Source of the DNA: Polynucleobacter sp. MWH-UH35A
GTDB taxonomy: Bacteria; Pseudomonadota; Gammaproteobacteria; Burkholderiales; Burkholderiaceae
Direction of reading: 5' to 3'
Length of the DNA stretch: 64,000 nucleotides
NCBI RefSeq assembly: GCF_018687075.1
Contig: NZ_CP061285.1
Coordinates: 1-64,000 of the forward strand
Positions 1 through 10,846 of the stretch are shown here, piece after piece. Position 1 is the first letter of the stretch. Each line of letters starts with the position of its first letter. The notes beneath the pieces are model-generated. The model saw only the letters and a program-made list of their open reading frames with translations. It ran no database searches and was not told the origin of the DNA. The position numbers and the translations under genes are program-made.

Positions 1-29
1 AGCATCGCTACAATGGATCCTCCAAAAAT

Positions 30-1454
30 ATGAGCAACTTACACAATCCCCCCGCCTTGAATTCAATTAGCCCACTGGGATTTTGGGATGATGCTATTGG
101 CATTTTATCCCGTGAACTGTCGCCCCAACAGTTTAAAACATGGATTCAACCCCTTACATTATTGTCTTTTGTTGAGAGTGATGACTCACTAACAATTGGA
201 GCTCCCAACCGCTTTAAGCTCGATTGGATTAAAAAGACATTCGCTGACCGCTTTCAAGAGCTGGCATCCCAGTATTTTGGGCGCCCCATTAACGTCGGCT
301 TTACCTTAGCTGAGGGTGTCACCAACAACGTGGTGGCAGCCATAAGTGTTGGTGAGCCCATAGAAAAAGTTGTCTTGATCGAGGCCAATGAGCCCAATAT
401 TTCGGTTGAAGAAAGTGCTTTTGAGATTGAGGATCACTCAAAACTAAACCCAAACCTCACCTTTGAGACTTTTGTAACCGGTAAGGCCAATCAATTGGCT
501 AGAGCGGCCTCTATTCAGGTAGCGCACAACCCGGGAACATCCTATAACCCCATGTTTTTGTATGGGGGTGTTGGGCTAGGCAAAACCCACTTAATTCATG
601 CTATCGGCAATCACCTTTTAAAAGAAAAGCCAAACGCCAGAATCCGTTATATCCACGCAGAACAGTATGTGTCTGATGTGGTGCGCGCCTATCAACAAAA
701 GGCTTTTGATCGTTTTAAGCGCTACTACCACTCCCTGGACCTATTGTTAATAGACGATATTCAGTTTTTTAGTGGTAAATCCAGAACGCAAGAAGAGTTT
801 TTCTATGCTTTTGAGGCTTTATTAAGCAATAAGGCTCAGGTCATCATTACCAGCGACACCTACCCAAAAGAGATGGCGGGAATTGATGATCGCCTCATTT
901 CTCGGTTTGATTCAGGTTTAACGGTTGCTATTGAGCCACCCGAACTTGAAATGCGTGTAGCTATTTTGATGAAGAAAGCTATTAACGAGGGGATTCCAAT
1001 GAGCGAGGATGTTGCCTTCTTTGTAGCAAAACACCTGCGATCAAATGTTCGTGAATTAGAGGGGGCTTTAAGGAAAATTTTGGCTTTTGTGCGCTTTCAT
1101 GGGCGCGAGGTAACGATTGAGGTTGCAAGGACCGCATTGAAAGATCTCCTCTCTATCCAAAACCGTCAAATCTCGGTCGAAAATATCCAAAAAGCTGTAG
1201 CCGATTTTTATAGCATCAAGGTTGCGGACATGTACTCCAAAAAACGTCCGGCCAATATTGCAAGGCCCCGTCAAATAGCTATGTTTATGGCTAAAGAACT
1301 CACTCAAAAGAGTCTCCCAGAGATTGGAGAGTTATTTGGGGGTAGGGACCACACTACCGTTTTGCATGCCGTTCGAAAGATTGCTGATGAACGCGCTCAC
1401 GATGGACAACTAAACCATGAAATTCATGTGATTGAGCAAACTTTAAAGGCGTAA
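30..1454 (+). CDS. dnaA: Chromosomal replication initiator protein DnaA
   Basis: DnaA is the AAA+ ATPase that binds DnaA boxes at oriC, melts the origin and loads the replicative helicase. At 474 aa it has the normal family length. Visible parts are an N-terminal helicase-interaction domain (about residues 15-90), a Walker A GGVGLGKT near residue 180, a Walker [11 protein letters not shown] near 240, the sensor II-type motif NVRELEGAL near 340, and the C-terminal DNA-binding signature [15 protein letters not shown] near 437. It is followed by a DnaA-box-rich spacer and dnaN, the usual origin order. The window starts 29 bp upstream, so its promoter is mostly outside. Confidence 0.99.
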   Translation: MSNLHNPPALNSISPLGFWDDAIGILSRELSPQQFKTWIQPLTLLSFVESDDSLTIGAPNRFKLDWIKKTFADRFQELASQYFGRPINVGFTLAEGVTNNVVAAISVGEPIEKVVLIEANEPNISVEESAFEIEDHSKLNPNLTFETFVTGKANQLARAASIQVAHNPGTSYNPMFLYGGVGLGKTHLIHAIGNHLLKEKPNARIRYIHAEQYVSDVVRAYQQKAFDRFKRYYHSLDLLLIDDIQFFSGKSRTQEEFFYAFEALLSNKAQVIITSDTYPKEMAGIDDRLISRFDSGLTVAIEPPELEMRVAILMKKAINEGIPMSEDVAFFVAKHLRSNVRELEGALRKILAFVRFHGREVTIEVARTALKDLLSIQNRQISVENIQKAVADFYSIKVADMYSKKRPANIARPRQIAMFMAKELTQKSLPEIGELFGGRDHTTVLHAVRKIADERAHDGQLNHEIHVIEQTLKA

Positions 1455-1717
1455 TTTTTGTTTGTGGATAAGTTTGTGGACAACCCCTAGGATAAGTTTG
1501 TGAATTAGATGTGGATAAATTGTGGAAACCGTCGGCTTCATGCAAAAATAGGGTGTTAGTAAAAAGTTATCCCCTTTTTATACAGCGTTTATACAAGAGT
1601 TTTCCACAGGTTTTTTGGTCTTCAAGATTTTGTTTTATAGGGAGTTTTTGACTTATCCACGGAACTTCAAACCCTTATTACTATTACTACTAAGATATAT
1701 ACAAGGATTTAAAAGCA
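1455..1717. other. oriC: Probable replication origin oriC (dnaA-dnaN spacer)
   Basis: This 263-bp gene-free spacer holds perfect DnaA boxes (TTATCCACA on the minus strand) at 1463-1471 and 1510-1518. Near-matches lie at 1475-1483 (TTGTCCACA), 1600-1608 (TTTTCCACA) and 1653-1661 (TTATCCACG). Downstream at 1675-1692 there are six consecutive triplets, TTA TTA CTA TTA CTA CTA, which match the DnaA-trio pattern described for bacterial basal unwinding elements, followed by AT-rich DNA. The position between dnaA and dnaN supports an origin. Function is inferred from motifs only. Confidence 0.85.
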
Positions 1718-2833
1718 ATGCAACTCGTTAACACTTCTCGCGATAGCCTACTTAAACCACTTCAGGTTGTTAGTGGAATTGTTGAACGTAGGCATACGCT
1801 ACCTATTTTGGCGAACTTGTTGTTTAAAAAAGTCGGTGAAAAGGTTTCGTTTATCTCTACCGACATTGAAATCCAGATTACAACAAATGCTAATTTTGGT
1901 GTTGGTGCTGAAGATGTCACCACTACTGTTGCTGCAAGAAAATTACTTGATATCTTGCGCGCTTTACCAGAGGGCCCGGTATCTTTAAATCTTAAAGACA
2001 ATAAGATGGTTGTTCAAAGCGGTAAAAGCCGCTTTTCTTTACAAACCCTGTCTGCAACTGAATTCCCTGTGATGCAAAGCGTTGGTGAAGTAACTGCTGC
2101 ATGGAAGATGTCTCAAAAAAGCTTCCGACAATTAATTAGTCAAGTGCATTTTTCAATGGCCCAACAAGATATTCGCTACTACCTTAATGGTATGTTGCTA
2201 GTGATCGAGGGTAAGGAAGTTGTTGCGGTTGCAACTGATGGTCACCGCCTTGCTTATTCTCAGGTGGAGCTGGCTGAGGCCCCATCTGGCTCTGGTCAAA
2301 AACAAGAAATTATTATTCCCCGTAAAACAATTCTAGAGTGCCAACATTTATTGGAAGATTCTGATGAGCTGCTAGAAATTAGCTTGACTGCAAATCAAGT
2401 GAAACTTTCATTTGGCGATATTGAGTTAATTTCAAAATTGGTTGAAGGAAAGTTCCCTGACTTTCAGAGGGTGATTCCAAAGGGACAAAAAAATGCATTA
2501 GTGGTTGGTCGCGATACTTTGCAATCTGCCTTGCAGCGCGCCGCAATCCTGACGACTGATAAATTTAAAGGTGTTCGTTTCTCTTTGTCGCCCAATCGCA
2601 TCACAATTCAGTCAACCAACGCCGAGCAAGAAGAGGCGCAAGAGGAGATTGAAACCGAGTATGCCGGCGATGCTGTGGAGATAGGGTTTAACGTTAGTTA
2701 TTTGTTGGATGTTTTATCAAACCTCAAAAACGAAAAAATTCAAATTAGTTTAGGTGATGCAAATAGCAGCGCTGTAATTACTCTGCCTGGCTCAGAGAGC
2801 TTTAAGTATGTTGTTATGCCAATGCGTATTTAA
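1718..2833 (+). CDS. dnaN: DNA polymerase III beta subunit (sliding clamp)
   Basis: DnaN forms the ring-shaped dimer that tethers DNA polymerase III to DNA and also docks PolIV, MutS, ligase and the Hda-type regulators. The 371-aa product has the normal family length and three repeated clamp domains of about 120 residues each. The N-terminal segment with SRDSLLKPLQ and RRHTLPILANLL and the C-terminal VMPMRI are typical of proteobacterial beta clamps. It lies directly after the putative oriC and 11 bp before gyrB, so dnaN and gyrB are probably cotranscribed. No unusual residues were seen. Confidence 0.99.
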   Translation: MQLVNTSRDSLLKPLQVVSGIVERRHTLPILANLLFKKVGEKVSFISTDIEIQITTNANFGVGAEDVTTTVAARKLLDILRALPEGPVSLNLKDNKMVVQSGKSRFSLQTLSATEFPVMQSVGEVTAAWKMSQKSFRQLISQVHFSMAQQDIRYYLNGMLLVIEGKEVVAVATDGHRLAYSQVELAEAPSGSGQKQEIIIPRKTILECQHLLEDSDELLEISLTANQVKLSFGDIELISKLVEGKFPDFQRVIPKGQKNALVVGRDTLQSALQRAAILTTDKFKGVRFSLSPNRITIQSTNAEQEEAQEEIETEYAGDAVEIGFNVSYLLDVLSNLKNEKIQISLGDANSSAVITLPGSESFKYVVMPMRI

Positions 2834-2838
2834 CTTAG

Positions 2839-5343
<2,505 letters not shown>

Positions 5344-5345
5344 AA

Positions 5346-5840
5346 ATGACAGCTAAAAAACTAAAGCCACCAAAGGTGGATCGCTCTTCTATTGTTGTTA
5401 AATCCTCCCCCATTCATGGCAAAGGAGTTTTTGTTGCAAAGCCAATTAAAAAGGGCCAAGCAATCATTGAGTACAAAGGGGAGCGTATTAGTTGGAAGTT
5501 AGCCCAAAAGCGCCATCCACACGACCCCAAAGACCCAAATCACACCTTCTATTTTTCACTAGAAGATGGCCGTGTGATTGATGCGAAATACGGCGGAAAC
5601 GCTGCGCGCTGGATTAACCACTCTTGTAAACCTATTTGCGAAACTCGTGAAGATAGTTTTGATGGTGAACCAAGGGTGTTTATTTATGCTAAACGCGCCC
5701 TCAAGGTTGGGGAAGAGTTGTTTTATGACTACTCTCTCGATATTGAGGGAAAAATTACCAAGCAAATGAAAAAAGATTACGAGTGTCGTTGCGGCGCTAA
5801 AAAATGCCGCGGGACCATGCTAGCAATTAAAGAAAAATAA
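5346..5840 (+). CDS. SET-domain protein-lysine methyltransferase
   Basis: This 164-aa protein is essentially one complete SET domain, so it probably transfers a methyl group from S-adenosylmethionine to a lysine of an unknown protein. Visible motifs are GKGVF at 25-29, EYKGE at 42-46, the SAM and catalytic-site motif RWINHSC at 88-94, and ELFYDYS at 124-130. A post-SET zinc cluster follows with C147, C149 and C154, which with C94 could form the usual four-cysteine site. Its start codon is 2 bp after the gyrB stop, which implies translational coupling. SET proteins are best known from eukaryotic histone methylation; the bacterial substrate cannot be read from sequence. Confidence 0.93.
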   Translation: MTAKKLKPPKVDRSSIVVKSSPIHGKGVFVAKPIKKGQAIIEYKGERISWKLAQKRHPHDPKDPNHTFYFSLEDGRVIDAKYGGNAARWINHSCKPICETREDSFDGEPRVFIYAKRALKVGEELFYDYSLDIEGKITKQMKKDYECRCGAKKCRGTMLAIKEK

Positions 5841-5851
5841 AAGCAGTTTCT

Positions 5852-6070
5852 ATGTTGTTTGTAACAATCCAAGAATTGGAAGCTGCGATTAATTACTGGC
5901 GCAGCCAGTCTCCCTCGGCGGGTGATGAGCTACGCCTCTGTCCAGAGGCGGCGGCGCTAGCTAAACCATATGCACTCATGATTGTTCAAGGCGCCCAGCG
6001 AGTGCCGGTGGATGTATTGGATGAATTGGCTCGATCGGCAATCCAACAATTTCAAAAAATCTCCCAATAA
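5852..6070 (+). CDS. DUF3717 family small protein
   Basis: A 72-aa soluble protein with no signal peptide or membrane segment. Its pattern (ELEAAINYWRSQSPS near residue 8, LCPEAAALAKPYALMI in the middle, LDELARSAI near the end) matches what I recall of the DUF3717 family, a short protein family mostly found in Burkholderiales. Function is unknown. It begins 11 bp after the SET-domain gene and on the same strand, so it probably belongs to the dnaN-gyrB-SET transcript. The family assignment is from memory and would need a profile search. Confidence 0.75.
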   Translation: MLFVTIQELEAAINYWRSQSPSAGDELRLCPEAAALAKPYALMIVQGAQRVPVDVLDELARSAIQQFQKISQ

Positions 6071-6104
6071 GCCGTCTTTCGTAAGTATTAATTGTTTAGG
6101 GTTA

Positions 6105-6120
6105 TTGCTATATATAGCAA
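6105..6120. promoter_or_regulatory. 16-bp perfect palindrome upstream of the liv operon
   Basis: TTGCTATATATAGCAA is a perfect 16-bp inverted repeat in the 102-bp gap before livG. A symmetric AT-centred site at this position looks like an operator for a dimeric regulator. No regulator gene lies next to it. I could not place a convincing -35/-10 pair around it. Confidence 0.4.
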
Positions 6121-6172
6121 AGCTATCTTGGGGTATCCTCATATTCTTGCTCCCAATTAGGAGCTAGAGGGT

Positions 6173-6940
6173 ATGAGATTGCAAGAAACAATATTAAAAA
6201 CAATAGGACTAGGAAAATCCTTTAAGGGGTTTTCTGCTGTTACCGATGTGAACTTGAATGTCACGCGGGGAACTATCCACGCTTTGATTGGGCCTAATGG
6301 GGCGGGTAAGACCACCTGCTTTAATTTGCTAACCAAATTCTTGGAGCCAAGTAGTGGACAAATCTTGTTTAATGGGTTTGACATTACCAATGAGGCCCCT
6401 GCCCAAATTGCCCGTCGTGGGGTTATTCGCTCTTTTCAAATTTCAGCTGTATTCCCGCACTTGACCGTCCTTGAAAATGTTCGTGTTGCACTGCAGCGAG
6501 GATTGGGCACAGAGTTTCATTTCTGGAAATCTGGCAGTTCATTAAACATACTTAATGAGCGTGCTTTGGAGCTCCTACATGAGGTTGGCTTAGAGGGTTT
6601 TGCCAATGAGGAAACCTTAAACCTGGCTTATGGCCGTAAAAGGGCGCTCGAGATTGCGACAACTTTGGCAATGGAGCCCGAGTTGATGCTTTTAGATGAG
6701 CCCACACAAGGCATGGGCCACGAGGATGTGGAGCGCGTAACCGAATTGATTGATCGTGTAGCCAAGGGCCGTACTATTTTGATGGTTGAGCACAATATGA
6801 AGGTGGTTTCTTCAATTGCTGATCGCATTACTGTTTTGCAGCGAGGTTCGGTTCTTGCTGAGGGCTCTTATCACGAGGTTTCAAACAACCCATTGGTTGT
6901 TGAGGCTTATATGGGTAGCCATGGGGGAGACAACCTATGA
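6173..6940 (+). CDS. livG: ABC transporter ATP-binding protein, LivG type
   Basis: One of two ATPases that power the branched-chain amino acid type importer encoded here. The 255-aa protein has Walker A GPNGAGKT at residues 40-47, the LivG-type signature LAYGRKRALEIA in place of a plain LSGGQ, Walker B LMLLDEPTQGM, and the H-loop histidine in MVEHNM. It is the first gene of the cluster, and its last four bases overlap the start of livF (ATGA), which suggests coupled translation. The order G-F-K-H-M differs from the K-H-M-G-F order of E. coli. Substrate is uncertain: Leu/Ile/Val is the default, but the family also carries urea, amides and aromatic acids. Confidence 0.93.
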   Translation: MRLQETILKTIGLGKSFKGFSAVTDVNLNVTRGTIHALIGPNGAGKTTCFNLLTKFLEPSSGQILFNGFDITNEAPAQIARRGVIRSFQISAVFPHLTVLENVRVALQRGLGTEFHFWKSGSSLNILNERALELLHEVGLEGFANEETLNLAYGRKRALEIATTLAMEPELMLLDEPTQGMGHEDVERVTELIDRVAKGRTILMVEHNMKVVSSIADRITVLQRGSVLAEGSYHEVSNNPLVVEAYMGSHGGDNL

Positions 6941-7641
6941 GCACCATGGCGCTAGAGGTTAAAAATTTAGAATCTTGGTATGGCGAATCTCATATATTGC
7001 ACGGCGTGAATTTTGCAGTGCGTGATGGTGAGGTTGTTACTCTGTTAGGAAGAAATGGTGCTGGACGAAGCACTATTCTAAAAACGATTTTGGGTTTAAC
7101 CAGCAAGAGAACTGGTTCGGTAGAGATTTACGGCACACAAACAATTTCAATGCCCACTTACAAGATTGCGCGCTTGGGTGTTGGGTTTTGCCCAGAAGAG
7201 CGTGGAATTTTTGCTAGCTTAAGTACCGAAGAGAATTTATTGCTTTTGCCGGAAATTGCTCCTGGTGGTATGGGCTTGGATGAGATTTATGAAATGTTCC
7301 CCAATCTCTACGAGAGAAGAAATAGCCCGGGTACACGCTTATCTGGCGGTGAGCAGCAAATGCTCGCAATGGCTCGAATCCTAAGAACTGGTGCCAAATT
7401 ATTGTTGTTGGACGAGATTACTGAAGGCTTGGCCCCTGTGATTGTCCAAAAACTCGGCGAGGTTGTTACCAGCTTGCGCAACAAAGGCTTCACAATTGTG
7501 TTGGTTGAACAAAATTTCCGTTTTGCAGCGCCTTTGGCTGATCGACATTATGTGGTTGAGCACGGAAATGTGGTTGAGGTGGTAAATCAAAGTGAGTTAG
7601 CTGAAAAAGCGGCTTTATTAAATGAGTATCTTGGTGTTTAG
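6937..7641 (+). CDS. livF: ABC transporter ATP-binding protein, LivF type
   Basis: The second ATPase of the importer, 234 aa. It has a full signature RLSGGEQQMLAMARIL, Walker B LLLLDEITEGLAP and H-loop region VEQNFRFA, where the usual histidine position reads Q-N-F as in many LivF proteins. The Walker A motif is GRNGAGRST at residues 38-46: the invariant lysine that contacts the ATP phosphates is arginine here (R44, codon CGA). I think this variant recurs in some LivF-like proteins of the class, but it may weaken hydrolysis. The gene overlaps livG by 4 nt. Confidence 0.92.
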   Translation: MSTMALEVKNLESWYGESHILHGVNFAVRDGEVVTLLGRNGAGRSTILKTILGLTSKRTGSVEIYGTQTISMPTYKIARLGVGFCPEERGIFASLSTEENLLLLPEIAPGGMGLDEIYEMFPNLYERRNSPGTRLSGGEQQMLAMARILRTGAKLLLLDEITEGLAPVIVQKLGEVVTSLRNKGFTIVLVEQNFRFAAPLADRHYVVEHGNVVEVVNQSELAEKAALLNEYLGV

Positions 7642-7663
7642 TGGATTTCTATAGGAGACAGCA

Positions 7664-8890
7664 ATGAAGTTAAAGCAGATAACCGCAGGTCTGGTTGCAG
7701 CGACCATGTTCGCTTCAAACCCAGTGTTTGCACAAAGCGCACCAAAAGTTAGTGGTGATGTGATTAAGATTGGTGTCTTAACCGATCTTTCTTCCACTTA
7801 TTCTGATTTAGCCGGTCCCGGCGCTGTAATTGCCGCAAAGATGGCAATTGCCGATTTTTCCAAAGATGGAACGGTGATTGGCAAAAAGATCGAGCTCGTT
7901 AGTGCTGACCATCAAAATAAAGCCGACATTGCTGCTAATAAAGCGCGTGAATGGTATGACAAAGACGGCGTAGACGTTATTGTTGAATTGGTTTCAACCA
8001 ATGTTGCTTTGGCTGTAATGGAAGTTGCCGAACAAAAGAACAAGATCACCTTGGTTTCTGGTGCGGCCTCTTTGCCAATTACCAACGAGAAATGCACTGC
8101 CAATAACGTTCATTGGACCTATGACACCTATGCGCTATCAAATGGTACGGCGAAGGCTGTTGTAAAACAGGGCAAAAAGAACTGGTACTTTATTACTGCT
8201 GACTATGCCTTTGGCGCTGCGCTTGAGAAAGACTCAACTAACGTTGTTAATGCCAATGGCGGTAAGGTTTTGGGAACCAGCAAGCACCCATTTCCAAATA
8301 GCGACTTTTCTTCCTACCTCTTGAAGGCTCAAGCCAGTGGCGCTGATGTTGTTGCATTGGCAAACGCCGGTCAAGACACGATTAATAGTGTTAAACAAGC
8401 CTCTGAGTTTGGTATTAACAAGAAACAAACCGTTGTGCCTTTGTTAATGTTTATTACTGATGTTCACTCACTAGGTTTGAATGCCGCCCAAGGTATGTAC
8501 CTCACAGAGGGCTTCTACTGGGATAAAGATGACAAGACTCGCGCTTTTGCAAAACGTTTCATCTTGCAACACAAGCGTATGCCTTCTAGCGTTCAGGCTG
8601 GCGTTTACTCATCCGTTCTTGCCTATTTAAATGCTGTGCAAAAAGCGGGCACTGATGATACCCAAGCTGTTATGAAGGCTTTGAAGTCTACCAATATTGA
8701 TGACGGTCTTTTCAAAGGCAAGATTCGTGCTGACGGTAAGTTTGAGCATGACATGTATTTGCTAGAAGTGAAGAAGCCAGCGGACTCTAAGAGCCCATGG
8801 GACTATTACAACGTTAAGGCTGTGATTCCTGCTGCCGAAGCAACACAACCACTTTCATTGTCACGATGCAAGTTGGTTACTAACAAGTAA
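7664..8890 (+). CDS. livK: Periplasmic substrate-binding protein of the Liv-type importer
   Basis: The 408-aa product starts with a clear signal peptide (MKLKQITAGLVAATMF, likely cut after VFA near residue 23) and is therefore periplasmic. The mature part (SGDVIKIGVLTDLSSTYSDLAGPGA...) belongs to the Peripla_BP_6 type I binding fold used for branched-chain amino acids, amides and aromatic acids. It lies between the ATPase genes and the permease genes. An RBS-like AGGAG sits 6-10 bp before the ATG. The ligand cannot be read from sequence; the gene symbol denotes the family role only. Confidence 0.9.
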   Translation: MKLKQITAGLVAATMFASNPVFAQSAPKVSGDVIKIGVLTDLSSTYSDLAGPGAVIAAKMAIADFSKDGTVIGKKIELVSADHQNKADIAANKAREWYDKDGVDVIVELVSTNVALAVMEVAEQKNKITLVSGAASLPITNEKCTANNVHWTYDTYALSNGTAKAVVKQGKKNWYFITADYAFGAALEKDSTNVVNANGGKVLGTSKHPFPNSDFSSYLLKAQASGADVVALANAGQDTINSVKQASEFGINKKQTVVPLLMFITDVHSLGLNAAQGMYLTEGFYWDKDDKTRAFAKRFILQHKRMPSSVQAGVYSSVLAYLNAVQKAGTDDTQAVMKALKSTNIDDGLFKGKIRADGKFEHDMYLLEVKKPADSKSPWDYYNVKAVIPAAEATQPLSLSRCKLVTNK

Positions 8891-8906
8891 TTGATCTCTA
8901 TCTAGT

Positions 8907-9827
8907 ATGTTTGAACTTCTTGGAATTACCCCTCAAGGGCTGGTTGCCCAGCTCTTGGTGGGGCTTATTAATGGCTCTTTTTATGCCATATTAAGTTTGG
9001 GATTGGCCATCATTTTTGGCCTTCTCAACATTATTAATTTTGCACATGGCGCTCAATACACCATGGGCGCATTTATTGCCTGGATTGGGCTTACCCAGAT
9101 TAGCCAATGGCTTGGCTTTCCAGAGCTATCTATTAATTATTGGTTTGCGCTTATTGTTGTGCCGCTAGTGTTGGCGGGATTTGGTTTGATCCTCGAACGC
9201 ACTATGTTGCGCCGCTTGTATCACCTGGATCACTTATATGGCTTGTTGCTGACATTTGGTTTGGCGCTCATTATTGAGGGCATGTTCCGTCACTGGTATG
9301 GAATTTCTGGCGAGAGCTATCCAGCCCCAGAGATTTTGCAGGGCGCCATCCCGCTAGAGTCTATCGGCATTATCTTGCCAAAGTATCGTGTTTGGGTTGT
9401 GATTGTTTCTTTGGTGGTTTGTTTCTCAACTTGGTATGTTATTGAGCGAACCAAATTGGGCGCCTACCTTCGCGCTGGAACCGAAAACCCCAAATTACTT
9501 CAGGCATTTGGCATTAATGTTCCGCTCATGATTTCTTTGGCCTATGCCTACGGCGTTGGTCTTGCTGGTTTTGCTGGTGTTTTAGCCGCCCCAATTTTTC
9601 AAGTTAATCCATTGATGGGTTCGAACTTGATCATCGTAGTTTTTGCGGTGGTGGTGATTGGTGGAATGGGCTCTATTATGGGCGCCATTCTTACTGGTCT
9701 GGCTTTGGGCCTTGTTGAAGGTCTCACTAAAGTCTTTTATCCAGAGGCATCTGGAGTCGTGATTTTTGTGATCATGGCAATTGTTTTATTGATTCGTCCT
9801 GCTGGACTATTTGGGCGGGAGAAATAA
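8907..9827 (+). CDS. livH: ABC transporter permease, LivH type
   Basis: An inner-membrane permease of 306 aa with about eight hydrophobic segments. The sequence LINGSFYAILSLGLAIIFGLLNIINFAHGAQY near residue 20 is the classical LivH start, and VIGGMGSIMGAILTGLALGLVEG near residue 250 is the conserved permease loop (EAA-like) that contacts the ATPases. It follows livK by 16 bp and is followed 2 bp later by livM, so the five genes form one operon. It pairs with LivM to form the membrane channel. Confidence 0.93.
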   Translation: MFELLGITPQGLVAQLLVGLINGSFYAILSLGLAIIFGLLNIINFAHGAQYTMGAFIAWIGLTQISQWLGFPELSINYWFALIVVPLVLAGFGLILERTMLRRLYHLDHLYGLLLTFGLALIIEGMFRHWYGISGESYPAPEILQGAIPLESIGIILPKYRVWVVIVSLVVCFSTWYVIERTKLGAYLRAGTENPKLLQAFGINVPLMISLAYAYGVGLAGFAGVLAAPIFQVNPLMGSNLIIVVFAVVVIGGMGSIMGAILTGLALGLVEGLTKVFYPEASGVVIFVIMAIVLLIRPAGLFGREK

Positions 9828-9829
9828 GC

Positions 9830-10759
9830 ATGAATCCAAAAACAAAACTTCTATATGGCATTTTGGTTTTAATTGCTCTGTTGTTGCCGTTTCAGGATTT
9901 CATCTATTTAGTGTTTGCAATGAAGGTCTTATGTTTCGCCCTTTTTGCCTGTGCATTTAATTTACTCCTTGGGTTTACCGGCCTATTGTCTTTTGGACAC
10001 GCTGCTTTTTTTGGAACCGCAGCCTACATCACCGCTTATCTTTGCAAAGAAGCGGGTCTTTCCCCTGAGTTGGGAATTGTGTTGGGCGTTGTTGGTTCTG
10101 GCGTTCTCGGATTCTTAATTGGTTCATTGGCCATTCGCAGACAAGGTATTTATTTTGCGATGGTAACTCTGGCCCTCTCCCAAATGGTTTACTTCTTGGC
10201 TGTTCAACTTCCATTTACTGGCGGTGAAGACGGTATTCAGGGTGTGCCGCGTGGCATGTTATTTGGCCTGATTGATTTAAAGAATGACGTTGCAATGTAT
10301 TACTTTGTTCTGGCCATTTTCCTTTTTGGTTTCGCCTTGATTATGCGTGCGGTGCACTCCCCCTTTGGGCAGGTTCTCAAGGCAATTCGCGAGAACGAGC
10401 CCCGCGCAATTTCTTTGGGCTACGACGTTGATCGATTCAAGTTAATGTCCTTTGTTATCTCTGCTGCACTTTCGGGTTTGGCTGGATCCATGAAATCTTT
10501 GGTGTTCCAGTTGGCCACCTTGACTGATGTTCATTGGCATATGTCTGGCGAGGTGGTGTTGATGACTTTGCTTGGCGGTATGGGAACCATTTTGGGTCCG
10601 GTGGTTGGCGCAGGTATTGTTGTTGGCTTGCAGAACTATTTGGCAAACATTGGATCTTGGAGCACGATTGCAACGGGATTCATTTTTGTGATTTGCGTTT
10701 TAGCATTCCGTCGCGGCGTTGTTGGCGAAGTTGTTGCGTACTATAAAAACAAAAACTAG
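9830..10759 (+). CDS. livM: ABC transporter permease, LivM type
   Basis: The partner permease, 309 aa with eight or more predicted membrane segments. It shows the LivM hallmarks NLLLGFTGLLSFGHAAFFG near residue 45 and the C-terminal LLGGMGTILGPVVGAGIVVGLQNYLA near 250, the loop that receives the ATPase. It closes the livGFKHM operon and is followed by a stem-loop at 10791-10813. The conserved SFGHAAFFG motif and the tight packing with livH leave little doubt about the role; the transported substrate stays open. Confidence 0.93.
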   Translation: MNPKTKLLYGILVLIALLLPFQDFIYLVFAMKVLCFALFACAFNLLLGFTGLLSFGHAAFFGTAAYITAYLCKEAGLSPELGIVLGVVGSGVLGFLIGSLAIRRQGIYFAMVTLALSQMVYFLAVQLPFTGGEDGIQGVPRGMLFGLIDLKNDVAMYYFVLAIFLFGFALIMRAVHSPFGQVLKAIRENEPRAISLGYDVDRFKLMSFVISAALSGLAGSMKSLVFQLATLTDVHWHMSGEVVLMTLLGGMGTILGPVVGAGIVVGLQNYLANIGSWSTIATGFIFVICVLAFRRGVVGEVVAYYKNKN

Positions 10760-10790
10760 TTTTTGTTTATCTTTTATTATTTGGTTTTTG

Positions 10791-10813
10791 GTGTGGCGCG
10801 TTTAGCGCCACAC
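10791..10813 (+). terminator. Stem-loop after livM
   Basis: A perfect 9-bp stem, GTGTGGCGC at 10791-10799 and GCGCCACAC at 10805-10813, with the 5-nt loop GTTTA, lies 31 bp after the livM stop. The following bases (TCATTTAAAT) are only weakly T-rich, so it may be an inefficient terminator or a 3'-end stabilising hairpin. Confidence 0.55.
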
Positions 10814-10846
10814 TCATTTAAATAAAAAGAAAACAAAGAGACTCTC

